A stretch of 64,000 bases of DNA from an uncultured Desulfovibrio sp. (GTDB lineage Bacteria > Desulfobacterota > Desulfovibrionia > Desulfovibrionales > Desulfovibrionaceae). Below, one piece after another: positions 41,945-49,989 of this stretch. Each line of letters opens with the position of its first letter. Position 1 is the first letter of the stretch. The stretch is from assembly GCF_944324525.1 (NCBI RefSeq), contig NZ_CALUWS010000005.1, forward strand, positions 27,514 to 91,513. The letters are read 5' to 3'. The notes beneath the pieces were generated by a model, which was not told the DNA's origin, did no database searches, and saw only the letters and a program-made list of their open reading frames with translations. A program made the position numbers and the translations under genes.

Positions 41945-42090
41945 AGCGTTTTAGCTTTGAAAAAGGTAAAACGCGAGGCGGCGGCACAGCGCCGCCCGGC
42001 CCAAAGTGAGCGGAAAAACCGCGTTTTTTCCGCGAAACGACAGGCCGTATGGTTTGAAACGCAACGCGTTTCAAACTGAAAATGCTTTAG
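41942..42090 (+). repeat. family A hairpin repeat (copy 7)
   Basis: Full four-hairpin copy. Perfect features are GGCGGC-ACAGC-GCCGCC, GCGGAAAAA-CCGCG-TTTTTTCCGC and GTTTGAAACGC-AAC-GCGTTTCAAAC. The first hairpin is GCGTTTTAGCTTTG with AAGGTAAAACGC. It ends AATGCTTTAG, 27 bases before the epimerase ATG. Confidence 0.92.
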
Positions 42091-42117
42091 TTCGTGGATA
42101 TCCCGCGGGAGAACAGC

Positions 42118-43032
42118 ATGAAGATAACCGTATTCGGCGGCTCCGGATTCCTGGGGTCGCACATTTGCGACAAACTTTCCGAAGCCGGGCATGACGTCAC
42201 CATCGTGGACGTGCATCCCTCGCCCTGGCTGCGGCCGGATCAGCGCATGCTCACCGGCAGCATCCTGGACGAGGCGCTGGTGGAGCAGGCGGTCTCCGGG
42301 GCGGACGTGGTATTCAACTACGCCGGCATAGCGGACATAGGGGAGGCCAACCGCCGCCCGGTGGACACGGCCCGGCTCAACGTGCTGGGCAACGTCATGG
42401 CCTTGGAGGCCTGCCGCAAGGCCGGAGTGCGGCGTTACGTCTTTGCCAGTTCGCTCTATGTCTACGGCAAGTCGGGCGGTTTTTACCGTTGCAGCAAGCA
42501 GGCCTGCGAGATCTACATCGAGAATTACCAGGCCATGCACGGCCTGCCGTATACCATCCTGCGGTATGGCTCTTTGTACGGGCCGCGCGCCGACGCCCGT
42601 AACGCCATCCACCGTTTCGTGCAGGAGGCCCTGACCACGGGCAGCATCACCTATTACGGCGCGCCCACGGCCCTGCGCGAATATGTGCATGTGGACGACG
42701 CCTCCACGGCCACCGTGATGGTGCTGGAACCGGAGTTCGCCAATCAGAACATCATCATTTCGGGCAACCAGCCCATGCGCGTGGGCGATCTCTTCAAGAT
42801 GATCGGCGAGATGCTCGGTAAGGAGCTGACCATCAATTACCAGAACGACCCCAACAGCGGACATTACCAGATCACGCCGTACGCCTTCATGCCCAAGGTG
42901 GGACGCAAGCTGGTGCCGCCGCTGACCGTCGACCTGGGGCAGGGCATCCTGCGTGTGATGGAGGCCGTGCACCGCGACGCGCATCCCGAACTGCAAAGCG
43001 AAGGCGGCTATCTGGTCGCCACCGACGACTAG
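42118..43032 (+). CDS. NAD-dependent sugar epimerase/dehydratase
   Basis: 304-residue extended short-chain dehydrogenase. The Rossmann motif is FGGSGFLGSH (residues 5-14). The active site is Ser in FASSLYVYG and Tyr/Lys in FYRCSKQACEIY (YxxxK). The sugar-binding half has LREYVHVDDAS. It modifies a nucleotide sugar; which one is unknown. GGGAG precedes the ATG. It is the first of four closely packed genes. Confidence 0.9.
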   Translation: MKITVFGGSGFLGSHICDKLSEAGHDVTIVDVHPSPWLRPDQRMLTGSILDEALVEQAVSGADVVFNYAGIADIGEANRRPVDTARLNVLGNVMALEACRKAGVRRYVFASSLYVYGKSGGFYRCSKQACEIYIENYQAMHGLPYTILRYGSLYGPRADARNAIHRFVQEALTTGSITYYGAPTALREYVHVDDASTATVMVLEPEFANQNIIISGNQPMRVGDLFKMIGEMLGKELTINYQNDPNSGHYQITPYAFMPKVGRKLVPPLTVDLGQGILRVMEAVHRDAHPELQSEGGYLVATDD

Positions 43033-43055
43033 CCCGCACGGGCAAAGGAGCAGAC

Positions 43056-43826
43056 ATGAACATCATTGCCATCATTCCCGCCCGCATGGGGTCGAGCCGC
43101 TATCCCGGCAAACCGCTGGCCCTCATCCACGGCACGCCCATGGTGGGGCATGTGGCCTTCCGCACGGCCATGAGCGGCATCCTTTCCGACACCTATGTGG
43201 CGACATGCGACGAGATCATTGAAAATTACTGCCGTGACGCGGGGCTCAAATGCGTCATGACCGGCGACCATCATGTGCGCTGCTCCACGCGGACGGCCGA
43301 GGCCCTGCTCAAGATCGAAGCGCAGACCGGCAAGAAGGTGGACATCGTGGTCATGGTGCAGGGGGATGAACCCATGATCACCCCGGACATGATCGACGCC
43401 GCCGTGCAGCCCATGCTGGACGACCCGTCCATCAACGTGGTCAACCTCATGGCCGAGATGGAGACGGTGGAGGAATTCGAGGATCCCAACGAGGTCAAGG
43501 TGGTGGTGGACTGCCACAATGACGCCCTTTATTTCTCCCGCGAACCCATCCCGTCCCGCAAGAAGGGCGCGGACAAGGTGCCCATGCGCAAGCAGGTCTG
43601 CATCATCCCCTTCCGCCGGGACTATCTCATCCGCTTCAACGAGATGCGGGAAATGCCGCTGGAGATCTATGAGTCCGTGGACATGATGCGCATCCTGGAG
43701 CACGGCGAAAAGGTGCGCATGGTGCCGACGGACAAGCGCACGTTCAGCGTGGACACGCCGGAAGATCTGGCGCGCGTCACCCGGCTCATGGAAGGCGACA
43801 CCCTGATGCAGGAGTACGGCAAATAG
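43056..43826 (+). CDS. KdsB-like CMP-sugar-acid cytidylyltransferase
   Basis: 256-residue nucleotidyltransferase resembling CMP-Kdo synthetase. Motifs are IIPARMGSSRYPGKPLALI at the N-terminus, the VMVQGDEPMI metal site and VDTPEDLARV near the C-terminus. It activates a 2-keto-3-deoxy sugar acid with CTP. It probably belongs to a capsule or special LPS sugar rather than core Kdo, judged from the neighbouring epimerase and acyltransferases. AAAGGAG precedes the ATG. Confidence 0.86.
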   Translation: MNIIAIIPARMGSSRYPGKPLALIHGTPMVGHVAFRTAMSGILSDTYVATCDEIIENYCRDAGLKCVMTGDHHVRCSTRTAEALLKIEAQTGKKVDIVVMVQGDEPMITPDMIDAAVQPMLDDPSINVVNLMAEMETVEEFEDPNEVKVVVDCHNDALYFSREPIPSRKKGADKVPMRKQVCIIPFRRDYLIRFNEMREMPLEIYESVDMMRILEHGEKVRMVPTDKRTFSVDTPEDLARVTRLMEGDTLMQEYGK

Positions 43827-44456
43827 ATGAAGGGCCATCAACGCCTTTTGCTGGCCCTTGAGGAGCTGTGGGTATTCGCCTTCGGGTGGATACCCACCCC
43901 CCTGGGCCGTCTGGTGCGCCTCATCATGTGGCGCTGGATGTTCGCCCGCTGCGGTTCCGTGCGTTTCAACACGGGCATCGGCATGGTCGGCTGCCACAAT
44001 ATGCGGCTGGGCAATCAGGTGCGCGTCGGCCGTAACTGCATCCTGACGGCGGGCAACGGCAAGCTGGAGCTGGCCGATCATGTCTCCCTCTCGCCCGGGG
44101 TGCACCTCTGCGCCGACGGCGGGAGCATCTTCATCGGCGTCAAGACGGCCATAGGGCCCGGCACCGTCATCCGTTCGGCCAATCACTGCTTCACCCGGCA
44201 GGATGTCCCCATCATGGAACAGGGGCACGAGCCGGGTGTCGTCGTTATTGAGGATGACGTCTGGATCGCCGCCAACTGCACGGTGACGCCCAATGTGCAC
44301 ATCGGGCGCGGCGCGGTGGTGGGCGCGGGCGCGGTGGTGACCCGCGACGTGCAGCCGTACGACATCGTGGCCGGCGTGCCTGCCCGGCCCATCGGCAAGC
44401 GCGGCAAGGACGACTGTCTCAATCAGGTCGGCGAGATGGACGACGACATGTATTGA
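43827..44456 (+). CDS. hexapeptide-repeat acyltransferase
   Basis: 209-residue left-handed beta-helix transferase starting right after the preceding stop codon. The N-terminal helical part (about 1-45) is followed by hexapeptide repeats ([40 protein letters not shown], in one run) and the typical end [12 protein letters not shown]. Catalytic His is likely in RSANHCFTR. It is thought to acetylate a sugar. Confidence 0.88.
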   Translation: MKGHQRLLLALEELWVFAFGWIPTPLGRLVRLIMWRWMFARCGSVRFNTGIGMVGCHNMRLGNQVRVGRNCILTAGNGKLELADHVSLSPGVHLCADGGSIFIGVKTAIGPGTVIRSANHCFTRQDVPIMEQGHEPGVVVIEDDVWIAANCTVTPNVHIGRGAVVGAGAVVTRDVQPYDIVAGVPARPIGKRGKDDCLNQVGEMDDDMY

Positions 44457-44500
44457 CGGTAGTCCGACATATTCCAACCTGTCCGACAAGAGGAAGATCC

Positions 44501-45055
44501 ATGGAAGAAGTGCGTCTGGATACACGCAACATGCCGCCGGAACGGGTGGCCGAGGTGCGGCGCTGCGCGGAACTCTGCTTCAAAATCAATCATACGCCGC
44601 CCACCAGCCCGGAATGCCGGAAACTCATCGACGAGCTTTTCCAGCATACGCTGGGCGAGGGGACGGTCATCCATCCGCCGGTGTTCACCATCCTGGGCGA
44701 CACGGTGCGCATCGGGCGGAACGTAACCATCATGAACGGCTTCCACTGCATGTCCGCCGGGGGCCTGACCATCGAGGACGGCGTGATGATCGCCCTGAAT
44801 TGTACGGTGCTGACCAACAATCATGATGTGTACGAGCGGGCGGTCATCACCTGCAAGCCGGTGCGCATCAAGCGAAACGTCTGGATCGGGGCCAATGCCA
44901 CCATCCTGCCGGGCGTGACCATCGGGGAAAATGCCGTGGTCGGGGCCGGATCGGTGGTGACCAAGGATGTGCCGGACAATGCCGTGGTGGCGGGGAACCC
45001 CGCGCGCCTCATCCGCTTTCTGGATGCGGAACGGCTGGCCTCCCCTCAAGAATAG
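44501..45055 (+). CDS. hexapeptide-repeat O-acetyltransferase (LacA/Maa-like)
   Basis: 184-residue left-handed beta-helix acetyltransferase of the galactoside/maltose acetyltransferase type. An N-terminal Mac domain-like part ([16 protein letters not shown]) precedes the repeats, with catalytic His in [10 protein letters not shown], then [20 protein letters not shown] and [11 protein letters not shown]. The ATG follows AGAGGAAG. Its TAG stop begins family A copy 8. Confidence 0.9.
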   Translation: MEEVRLDTRNMPPERVAEVRRCAELCFKINHTPPTSPECRKLIDELFQHTLGEGTVIHPPVFTILGDTVRIGRNVTIMNGFHCMSAGGLTIEDGVMIALNCTVLTNNHDVYERAVITCKPVRIKRNVWIGANATILPGVTIGENAVVGAGSVVTKDVPDNAVVAGNPARLIRFLDAERLASPQE

Positions 45056-45200
45056 AGCATTTTACCTTTGAAAAAGGTAAAACGCGAGGCGGCGGCACAG
45101 CGCCGTCCGGCCCGAAGTGAGCGGAAAAACCGCCCCTTTTCCGCGAAACGACAGGCCGCATGGTTTGAAACGCAGAGCGCTCAAACAGAAATTGCGCTAA
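45053..45200 (+). repeat. family A hairpin repeat (copy 8)
   Basis: Starts on the acetyltransferase stop codon (TAGAGCATTTTACC). All four hairpins are visible; the third arm is changed to CCGCCCCTTTTCCGC and the last is degenerate (GTTTGAAACGCAGAGCGCTC). Confidence 0.9.
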
Positions 45201-45284
45201 TCCCGCTGCCGCGCGGAGCGGTTCTCTTTCCCGCGCCTGCCCCTCCGCCGCCCGGCAGGGGGATATTTTACCTATGGAGAACCT

Positions 45285-45920
45285 ATGCCCCTGCAAGCTA
45301 TCGTTTTTGACTGTGACGGCGTCATCCTGGACAGCGTGCCGGTCAAGACCCGCGCTTTTGCCCGCCTGGCCGAGCCTTTCGGAGAAGAAGCGCGCGACCG
45401 TTTCGTCATGTACCACACGGTTCACGGCGGCGTGAGCCGTTACCGGAAATTCGAGTGGTTTTTCCGGGAAGTGCTGGGCCGGGAGATCACGCCGGAGGAA
45501 TCGAAAGAGTGGGGTGAGCGCTTTGCCGCCTATGCGCTGGATGAAGTGCGCCGCTGCGCCCTCATCCCGGGCATCGCCGGGGTGCTGGAAGACTGGCGGG
45601 AGCGTCTGCCGCTCTATGTCTGCTCCGGCGCGCCGCAGGAGGAGGTCCGCCTCGTCCTCGAAGAGCGGGGCCTTTCCGGCAATTTTCGCGGCATCTTCGG
45701 TTCGCCGCCGGCCAAGGCCACGCTGCTGGCGCGCATCGTCAACGAGGCGGCGCTTGATCCGGCGGACGTGCTCATGGTGGGCGATGCCGTCACCGACCGC
45801 AACGCCGCCGAAGAGGTCGGCACCCTCTTTTACGGCATAGGTCAGGAACTGCGCGGGGGCGACTTCCCGTGGGGCATGGATGCCACGGGCCTCTCCGCCT
45901 GGATCGCGGAGCGTGCCTAG
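45285..45920 (+). CDS. HAD-superfamily phosphatase
   Basis: 211-residue haloacid dehalogenase-like hydrolase with cap domain. Nucleophile and acid Asp are in IVFDCDGVILDSVP, motif II is VCSGAP, Lys is in SPPAKATLL and the acidic motif IV is MVGDAVTDRNAAEE. It resembles beta-phosphoglucomutase/Gph-type phosphatases. In this island it might dephosphorylate a sugar-acid phosphate, which is inference. GGAG precedes the ATG. Confidence 0.88.
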   Translation: MPLQAIVFDCDGVILDSVPVKTRAFARLAEPFGEEARDRFVMYHTVHGGVSRYRKFEWFFREVLGREITPEESKEWGERFAAYALDEVRRCALIPGIAGVLEDWRERLPLYVCSGAPQEEVRLVLEERGLSGNFRGIFGSPPAKATLLARIVNEAALDPADVLMVGDAVTDRNAAEEVGTLFYGIGQELRGGDFPWGMDATGLSAWIAERA

Positions 45921-45921
45921 C

Positions 45922-46956
45922 ATGTGGCGGACAGGATACACGCGGCGCGGTCTGCTGCCGGCCGTCTGTCTCTGCGCGGCGCTGCTGTTGAGCGCCTGCG
46001 GGGATGACGCCGCAACGGACGCGCAATCTTCTGCGGACAAGGCCGTTTCCGCCGCACAGGACGCGCCCTCCAGCTCTTCCACAGGAAAAAAGGCTGCCGC
46101 CACCACGCCGAAGAGCTATCTGCCCGCCTCCCTGAAGGAGATCCGGCAAGACGCCCCGGCAACGGAGGAGGAATTGCAGGCGGCCAATGCCCAGCTGGCC
46201 TATGCCAACGGCGTCATGGACTGGCAGCTCGACAAGGACGCCGGTTATGCGCTGTGGCTCTATCTGGGGGCGGATTTCTACCTCCGGGAGGCGGCCTTGC
46301 CCAAGCTGGCCAAGCGTCCGCCGCGTTTTGCGCGGGACAAGGCGCTGCTGCCGCCCGCCGCATGGCCGAAGGAGTCGGCCGAAGCCATCCGCCAGGCCCT
46401 GCGCGAGATGGATGCCGCCGTGGATGCCGAGCGGGAACAGTACGAAAAGCTCGTGAAATATGCGCTGGACGAGACCATCGTGGACGACGGCAAGCAGGGA
46501 CGGCAATACCTGAACGTCATTCGGCGGCAGTGGGAAGCCTACGAAGCCGCCCGTCGGGTGCTGCGCGGCGAGGTGGAGAGCGGCGCCATCGCCGCGGAAG
46601 CCGTGACCCTGAAAGGACATCCCCTGCGGCCGCAGATCCTGGCGGTACGCATCCTTTTTCGCCGCATGAAGGAAGCCCGCGCCCTGCTGGGCGAACGGGA
46701 AGCCGACAAGCAGACCATCAGCGCCTGGCGCGATGAGCTGGAAGGCATTCTGTCGGAAGCGGCCTTTCTGCCTTTCGGCGTGGCAGGCGAACCGGAACGG
46801 CTCTGGCGCGCCTTCCTGCGCACGGCCCAGCGATTCCCCGCCGCCGTGGCCCTGGGCGAGGCGCAAGGCTTCCATCCAGAAGTCCGCAAGCAACTCAACG
46901 CCGCCTACACCAACGCCGAAAAAGCCTACAACGACTTCGTAGACAGCGTGCGCTGA
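45922..46956 (+). CDS. lipoprotein, DUF3829/YiiG-like
   Basis: 344-residue predicted lipoprotein with lipobox ALLLSAC (Cys near residue 26). After a Ser/Ala-rich linker the body is mostly helical, with patterns such as QLAYANGVMDWQLDKDAGYA and EREQYEKLVKYALDE and a C-terminal LNAAYTNAEKAYNDFVDSV. This resembles the DUF3829/YiiG lipoproteins of unknown function. It starts one base after the HAD gene stop. Confidence 0.65.
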   Translation: MWRTGYTRRGLLPAVCLCAALLLSACGDDAATDAQSSADKAVSAAQDAPSSSSTGKKAAATTPKSYLPASLKEIRQDAPATEEELQAANAQLAYANGVMDWQLDKDAGYALWLYLGADFYLREAALPKLAKRPPRFARDKALLPPAAWPKESAEAIRQALREMDAAVDAEREQYEKLVKYALDETIVDDGKQGRQYLNVIRRQWEAYEAARRVLRGEVESGAIAAEAVTLKGHPLRPQILAVRILFRRMKEARALLGEREADKQTISAWRDELEGILSEAAFLPFGVAGEPERLWRAFLRTAQRFPAAVALGEAQGFHPEVRKQLNAAYTNAEKAYNDFVDSVR

Positions 46957-46976
46957 CGATAAGAGGGAGCTTTTTT

Positions 46977-47070
46977 GTGGGGGAAGGGGGACCCCCCGCC
47001 TCGCGCGGGCGGGGTCCCCCTTCCCCCCACACCCCCCATCCCCTCCCCGGCGCGCTTTATTGGGGAGGAT
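46977..47070 (+). repeat. G-rich long hairpin with C-rich box
   Basis: Arms GTGGGGGAAGGGGGACCCC and GGGGTCCCCCTTCCCCCCAC differ by one base; the loop is CCGCCTCGCGCGGGC-like. The box ACCCCCCATCCCCTCCCC and GCGCGCTTTAT follow. There are no terminal repeats. Confidence 0.82.
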
Positions 47071-47145
47071 GGAAGGGGTCGGGCTTGTGGCGGCTTTCCT
47101 GCGATGACTGCCCTTTGGACATATGGATGAAAAAGGGCAACGGCA

Positions 47146-47275
47146 AGAGCGTTTCACCTTTGAAAAAGGTGAAACGCGAGGCGGCAGCACAGCGCCGCCC
47201 GGCCCAACGTGAGCGGAAAACCGCGTTTTTTCCGCGAAACGCCAGGCCGTATGGTTTGAAATGCGGAGCGTTTCC
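47146..47275 (+). repeat. family A hairpin repeat (copy 9)
   Basis: First hairpin perfect (AGAGCGTTTCACCTTTG / AAGGTGAAACGC). Second GGCGGCAGCACAGCGCCGCC. Third GCGGAAAACCGCGTTTTTTCCGC. The last hairpin is broken (TTTGAAATGCGGAGCGTTTC). Confidence 0.9.
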
Positions 47276-47361
47276 CGACGAGGGGAGACGCTTTTTTTTC
47301 ATGCTGCCGGGAGACTGGCGGGCAGGGGAGAGATACGGGGGAACAGATCCTTGCCATCCTT

Positions 47362-47455
47362 CCGGCAAGAGTTTTTGCGGGAGGAAAGGGGGCGCGGGGG
47401 AAAGGAGGGGGCTTTTTGCAAAAAGCCCCCTCCTTTCCCCCGCAAAAAAACACCT
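47362..47455 (-). repeat. perfect 50-base palindrome with C-rich box (inverted)
   Basis: Positions 47394-47443 are a perfect palindrome with no loop (halves meet at CTTTTTG/CAAAAAG; outer part GCGGGGGAAAGGAGGGGG). The inverted box-like GCAAGAGTTTTTGCGGGAGG precedes it. It ends 35 bases from the stop of the minus-strand gene. Confidence 0.85.
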
Positions 47456-47477
47456 CCGCAAGTAAAGCCCGCTGCGG

Positions 47478-48146
47478 CTATTCTTCCAGAGCGGCGGCTT
47501 CGGCGGCGATGCGGGTGAAGAGTTCGTTCAGGTTGTCGATGCCGGTGAGCATCACGCGGCCATCCTTGCGGGCAAAGCGGCCGACGACGTGATAGTCGTT
47601 GCCGTTGCCCGCATCGAAGACGCGGAAGGGGAGGGACCAGCCGCCGTCTTTGTGGGCGCGGGCCTTGCCGATGCCGTGGATCTCCTTTCGGCCCAGGGAC
47701 GCGTTGGCAAAGAGCGGCGCAATGAGGCCTTCGGCGCGATAGTCCTGCCCCGGGGCGCGCCCGGCAAAGGCGCCGGAGGCGATGCCGTTGCGGACGAAGG
47801 CCTTGGCTTCGCCGCGCAGCATCTTGCGTACGCGCCCGCCGCCGTCGGCCAGGGCCGCCCCGGAAAACATGATGCTGAGCATGGGGGGCAGCTTGCCCGC
47901 ATTTTCCGGGCGGCTGGCTTCCACAAAGAATTTGTCCACGACGACTTGCAGGATGCCGTCTACGTCCACGTGCTTCTCGAAGGCCGCCATGTCCGCGTCG
48001 GCAATGGCCTGCGCAACGGCTTCCAGGCAGGCCTGGGGGCTGTCGGCCGCAGCGGCCGTGTGCGGCGGCAGACTGACGAGCGCGCAAAGCACGAGCGACA
48101 GGAGGCAGCGCGGCAGGGCGGCAAGGGGCGTGAGACGAAGATGCAT
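47478..48146 (-). CDS. secreted protein of unknown function
   Basis: 222 residues with a signal peptide (LLSLVLCALVSLPPHTAAA). The mature part begins with a helix pattern (ACLEAVAQAIADADMAAFEKHVDVDGIL) like NTF2/DUF2939-type periplasmic domains; no catalytic motif is seen. GAGG lies seven bases before the ATG. It starts a few bases after the stop of the upstream membrane protein, so the two are co-transcribed. Confidence 0.72.
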   Translation of the reverse strand: MHLRLTPLAALPRCLLSLVLCALVSLPPHTAAAADSPQACLEAVAQAIADADMAAFEKHVDVDGILQVVVDKFFVEASRPENAGKLPPMLSIMFSGAALADGGGRVRKMLRGEAKAFVRNGIASGAFAGRAPGQDYRAEGLIAPLFANASLGRKEIHGIGKARAHKDGGWSLPFRVFDAGNGNDYHVVGRFARKDGRVMLTGIDNLNELFTRIAAEAAALEE

Positions 48147-48150
48147 GGCG

Positions 48151-49638
48151 TCACCTCGGCTGGCCGTCGGGAGCGGAGACGGCGGGCGGCACGCGCAGCG
48201 GCGGCGTGGAAGAGGCTTCGGCGGGCGGCAGGGGCGGCGTCTGCGGGGGGGCTGCCGGTGTGGGCTGCGGCGGCCGGTAATCGGGAGAGCCCAGCGGGGC
48301 GCGGCGTGCCGGGCGGGCGGGCGTCTGCGGAGCGGCGGACGGGGCCGGCGCCCCCGGGACGGCCTGCGGGGGAGCGGTAGCGGCAGGCGTCGCGCCGGCG
48401 GGGGCCTGTGCGGGCTGGGCGGGCGGCTGGGGAGTTGCCGGGCGGGGCTGCACCAGTACGCCGCTGGCGCCGCCCTGGGCAAAACGCCGGCCCAGATCGC
48501 GCAGGATGCCGATGCCGGCCTGCACCGCGGCCCGGGCGTCAGGATTTTGCCGCAGGCGTCTGTCGACCCAGCGGGCCACGAACAGCACGGTATCCTCGTC
48601 CATGCCCTGCGCGCCGTGGGTGCGTACGCTGTTGACGAGGTTGCGCCGCACGGCGTCCTGCTCATCCACGGCTTTGCGGTAGCGGGTGCCGAGACTGTCC
48701 ACCGCCAGCTGGGCGGCCGCCAATTCGGTCTCCGTGGCTCCCTGCTGACGCTGGTTGTCGAGTTCGTACACGGCGTTGGTCATCTGGCCGCCGATATCGC
48801 GCACCGCATCTCCCTTTGCCTGCAGATCGTCAAGCTGAGCGCGCAGGTCAGGCACTTTCAGCACCGCATCGAGGGCCGCGGCCGTGGTCACCAGACGGCC
48901 GGCAAAGACCATGTACATCTGCCGCGCCTGAGCCTGGGTGAGCGTCCGGCCCTTGTGGGGCAGCTGGCTTTCCAGCGTGACGGCCTCCAGGAAGCGTTCG
49001 ACATACAGATTGTACAGGCCGTGCAGCATGGTGGGATGGAAGGCGTAGTGCAGCACGCCTTCCCGGCCGCCCTGCGCGCCGCCGTCCAGGCCCGTGAGGT
49101 TGACGCCGTAGCGGCTGTTGAGGCTTTGCGGGCTGATGGACAGGCTGCCTCCCCGCGCTCCGGGGGTGTAGCTTTCCACAAGGTAGGCGGCCAGGTCATC
49201 CACGAAGCCGAAACGGACCCGGGTATCCTCCACCACCTTGGGGGCGACGACCTGCGGGCCGCCATCCTGCGGCGCTCCCGGCATCATGGACGTGTCCACC
49301 GGCGTGCCGACGCTGCCCTGCACCGTCGGGCCCGAGAGCGTGCCCGGCGCGGTGGGCGGATTGAGCACGGAGGGCGGAGGCGGCGGGGGAGGGGGCGTCA
49401 GCACCTTGCTGACGCCGGCCAGCGGCGTGCCTTCCGTCACTTTGTCGATGGCGGTGGCGGCCTGCTGCCGCAGTGCCTCCCGCGTTTGGTCATCGCGCGT
49501 CAGCCAGTAGGCGGCGGCCGACACGACGAGCAGCGCCAGCACGGCCAGGAGACCCAGGCGGAGACCGCCGCGGCCGGGCCTGGGCCTGGGCAGTTCGCTG
49601 ATGTCGGTTGCGGGGGGCGTTCGGCGTTCCGTTTTCAT
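48151..49638 (-). CDS. membrane-anchored protein with Pro-rich tails, unknown function
   Basis: 495 residues. A charged N-terminus and a single membrane segment (LRLGLLAVLALLVVSAAAYW, about 28-47) suggest a periplasmic body. A Pro run (eight Pro, near residue 85) and a Gly/Pro linker lead to a helical domain (about 140-370; VRFGFVDDLAAYLVESYTPG, LDAVLKVPDLRAQLDDLQ). The last 120 residues are Ala/Pro/Gln-rich. No family was recognised. AAGGATCT precedes the ATG. Its operon partner is a secreted protein. Confidence 0.75.
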   Translation of the reverse strand: MKTERRTPPATDISELPRPRPGRGGLRLGLLAVLALLVVSAAAYWLTRDDQTREALRQQAATAIDKVTEGTPLAGVSKVLTPPPPPPPPSVLNPPTAPGTLSGPTVQGSVGTPVDTSMMPGAPQDGGPQVVAPKVVEDTRVRFGFVDDLAAYLVESYTPGARGGSLSISPQSLNSRYGVNLTGLDGGAQGGREGVLHYAFHPTMLHGLYNLYVERFLEAVTLESQLPHKGRTLTQAQARQMYMVFAGRLVTTAAALDAVLKVPDLRAQLDDLQAKGDAVRDIGGQMTNAVYELDNQRQQGATETELAAAQLAVDSLGTRYRKAVDEQDAVRRNLVNSVRTHGAQGMDEDTVLFVARWVDRRLRQNPDARAAVQAGIGILRDLGRRFAQGGASGVLVQPRPATPQPPAQPAQAPAGATPAATAPPQAVPGAPAPSAAPQTPARPARRAPLGSPDYRPPQPTPAAPPQTPPLPPAEASSTPPLRVPPAVSAPDGQPR

Positions 49639-49989
49639 GGGGAGATCCTTGCTGTAGGGAGGCGGGCGTGGAGATGCCCGGACAGGTGCCGCCGTCGGCA
49701 GGCGGCGAAGCGCATGCCGGAGGGGAGAGCGGCTGTGCCGCTTCTGGCCGGCAGGAAAAGGCATGCGCCTTTCCCGGACTGATGGCCCGGACATGCGTTC
49801 AGCACCCTAGCACTGCTCCCGAACGCTGTGAAGAGATTTTCCGGGGGCGACGCCGGCAAGCGGAGGATGATTGCACAGCCCTCGTCTTGACGGAGGCGGG
49901 GGGGCATGCTACGGGAGAACCGTTCTCGATAGGCCGCAAACGGCGATTTTTCGACGTGTTGCGGCAAAATACTGTTCCAGGAGGCTCGT
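49639..49989. other. divergent regulatory region upstream of cstA
   Basis: Gene-free 350 bases between divergent genes. TTGACG at 49887 is the best -35 candidate toward cstA, but no good -10 follows at proper spacing. No repeats of family A or B are present. Confidence 0.4.
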
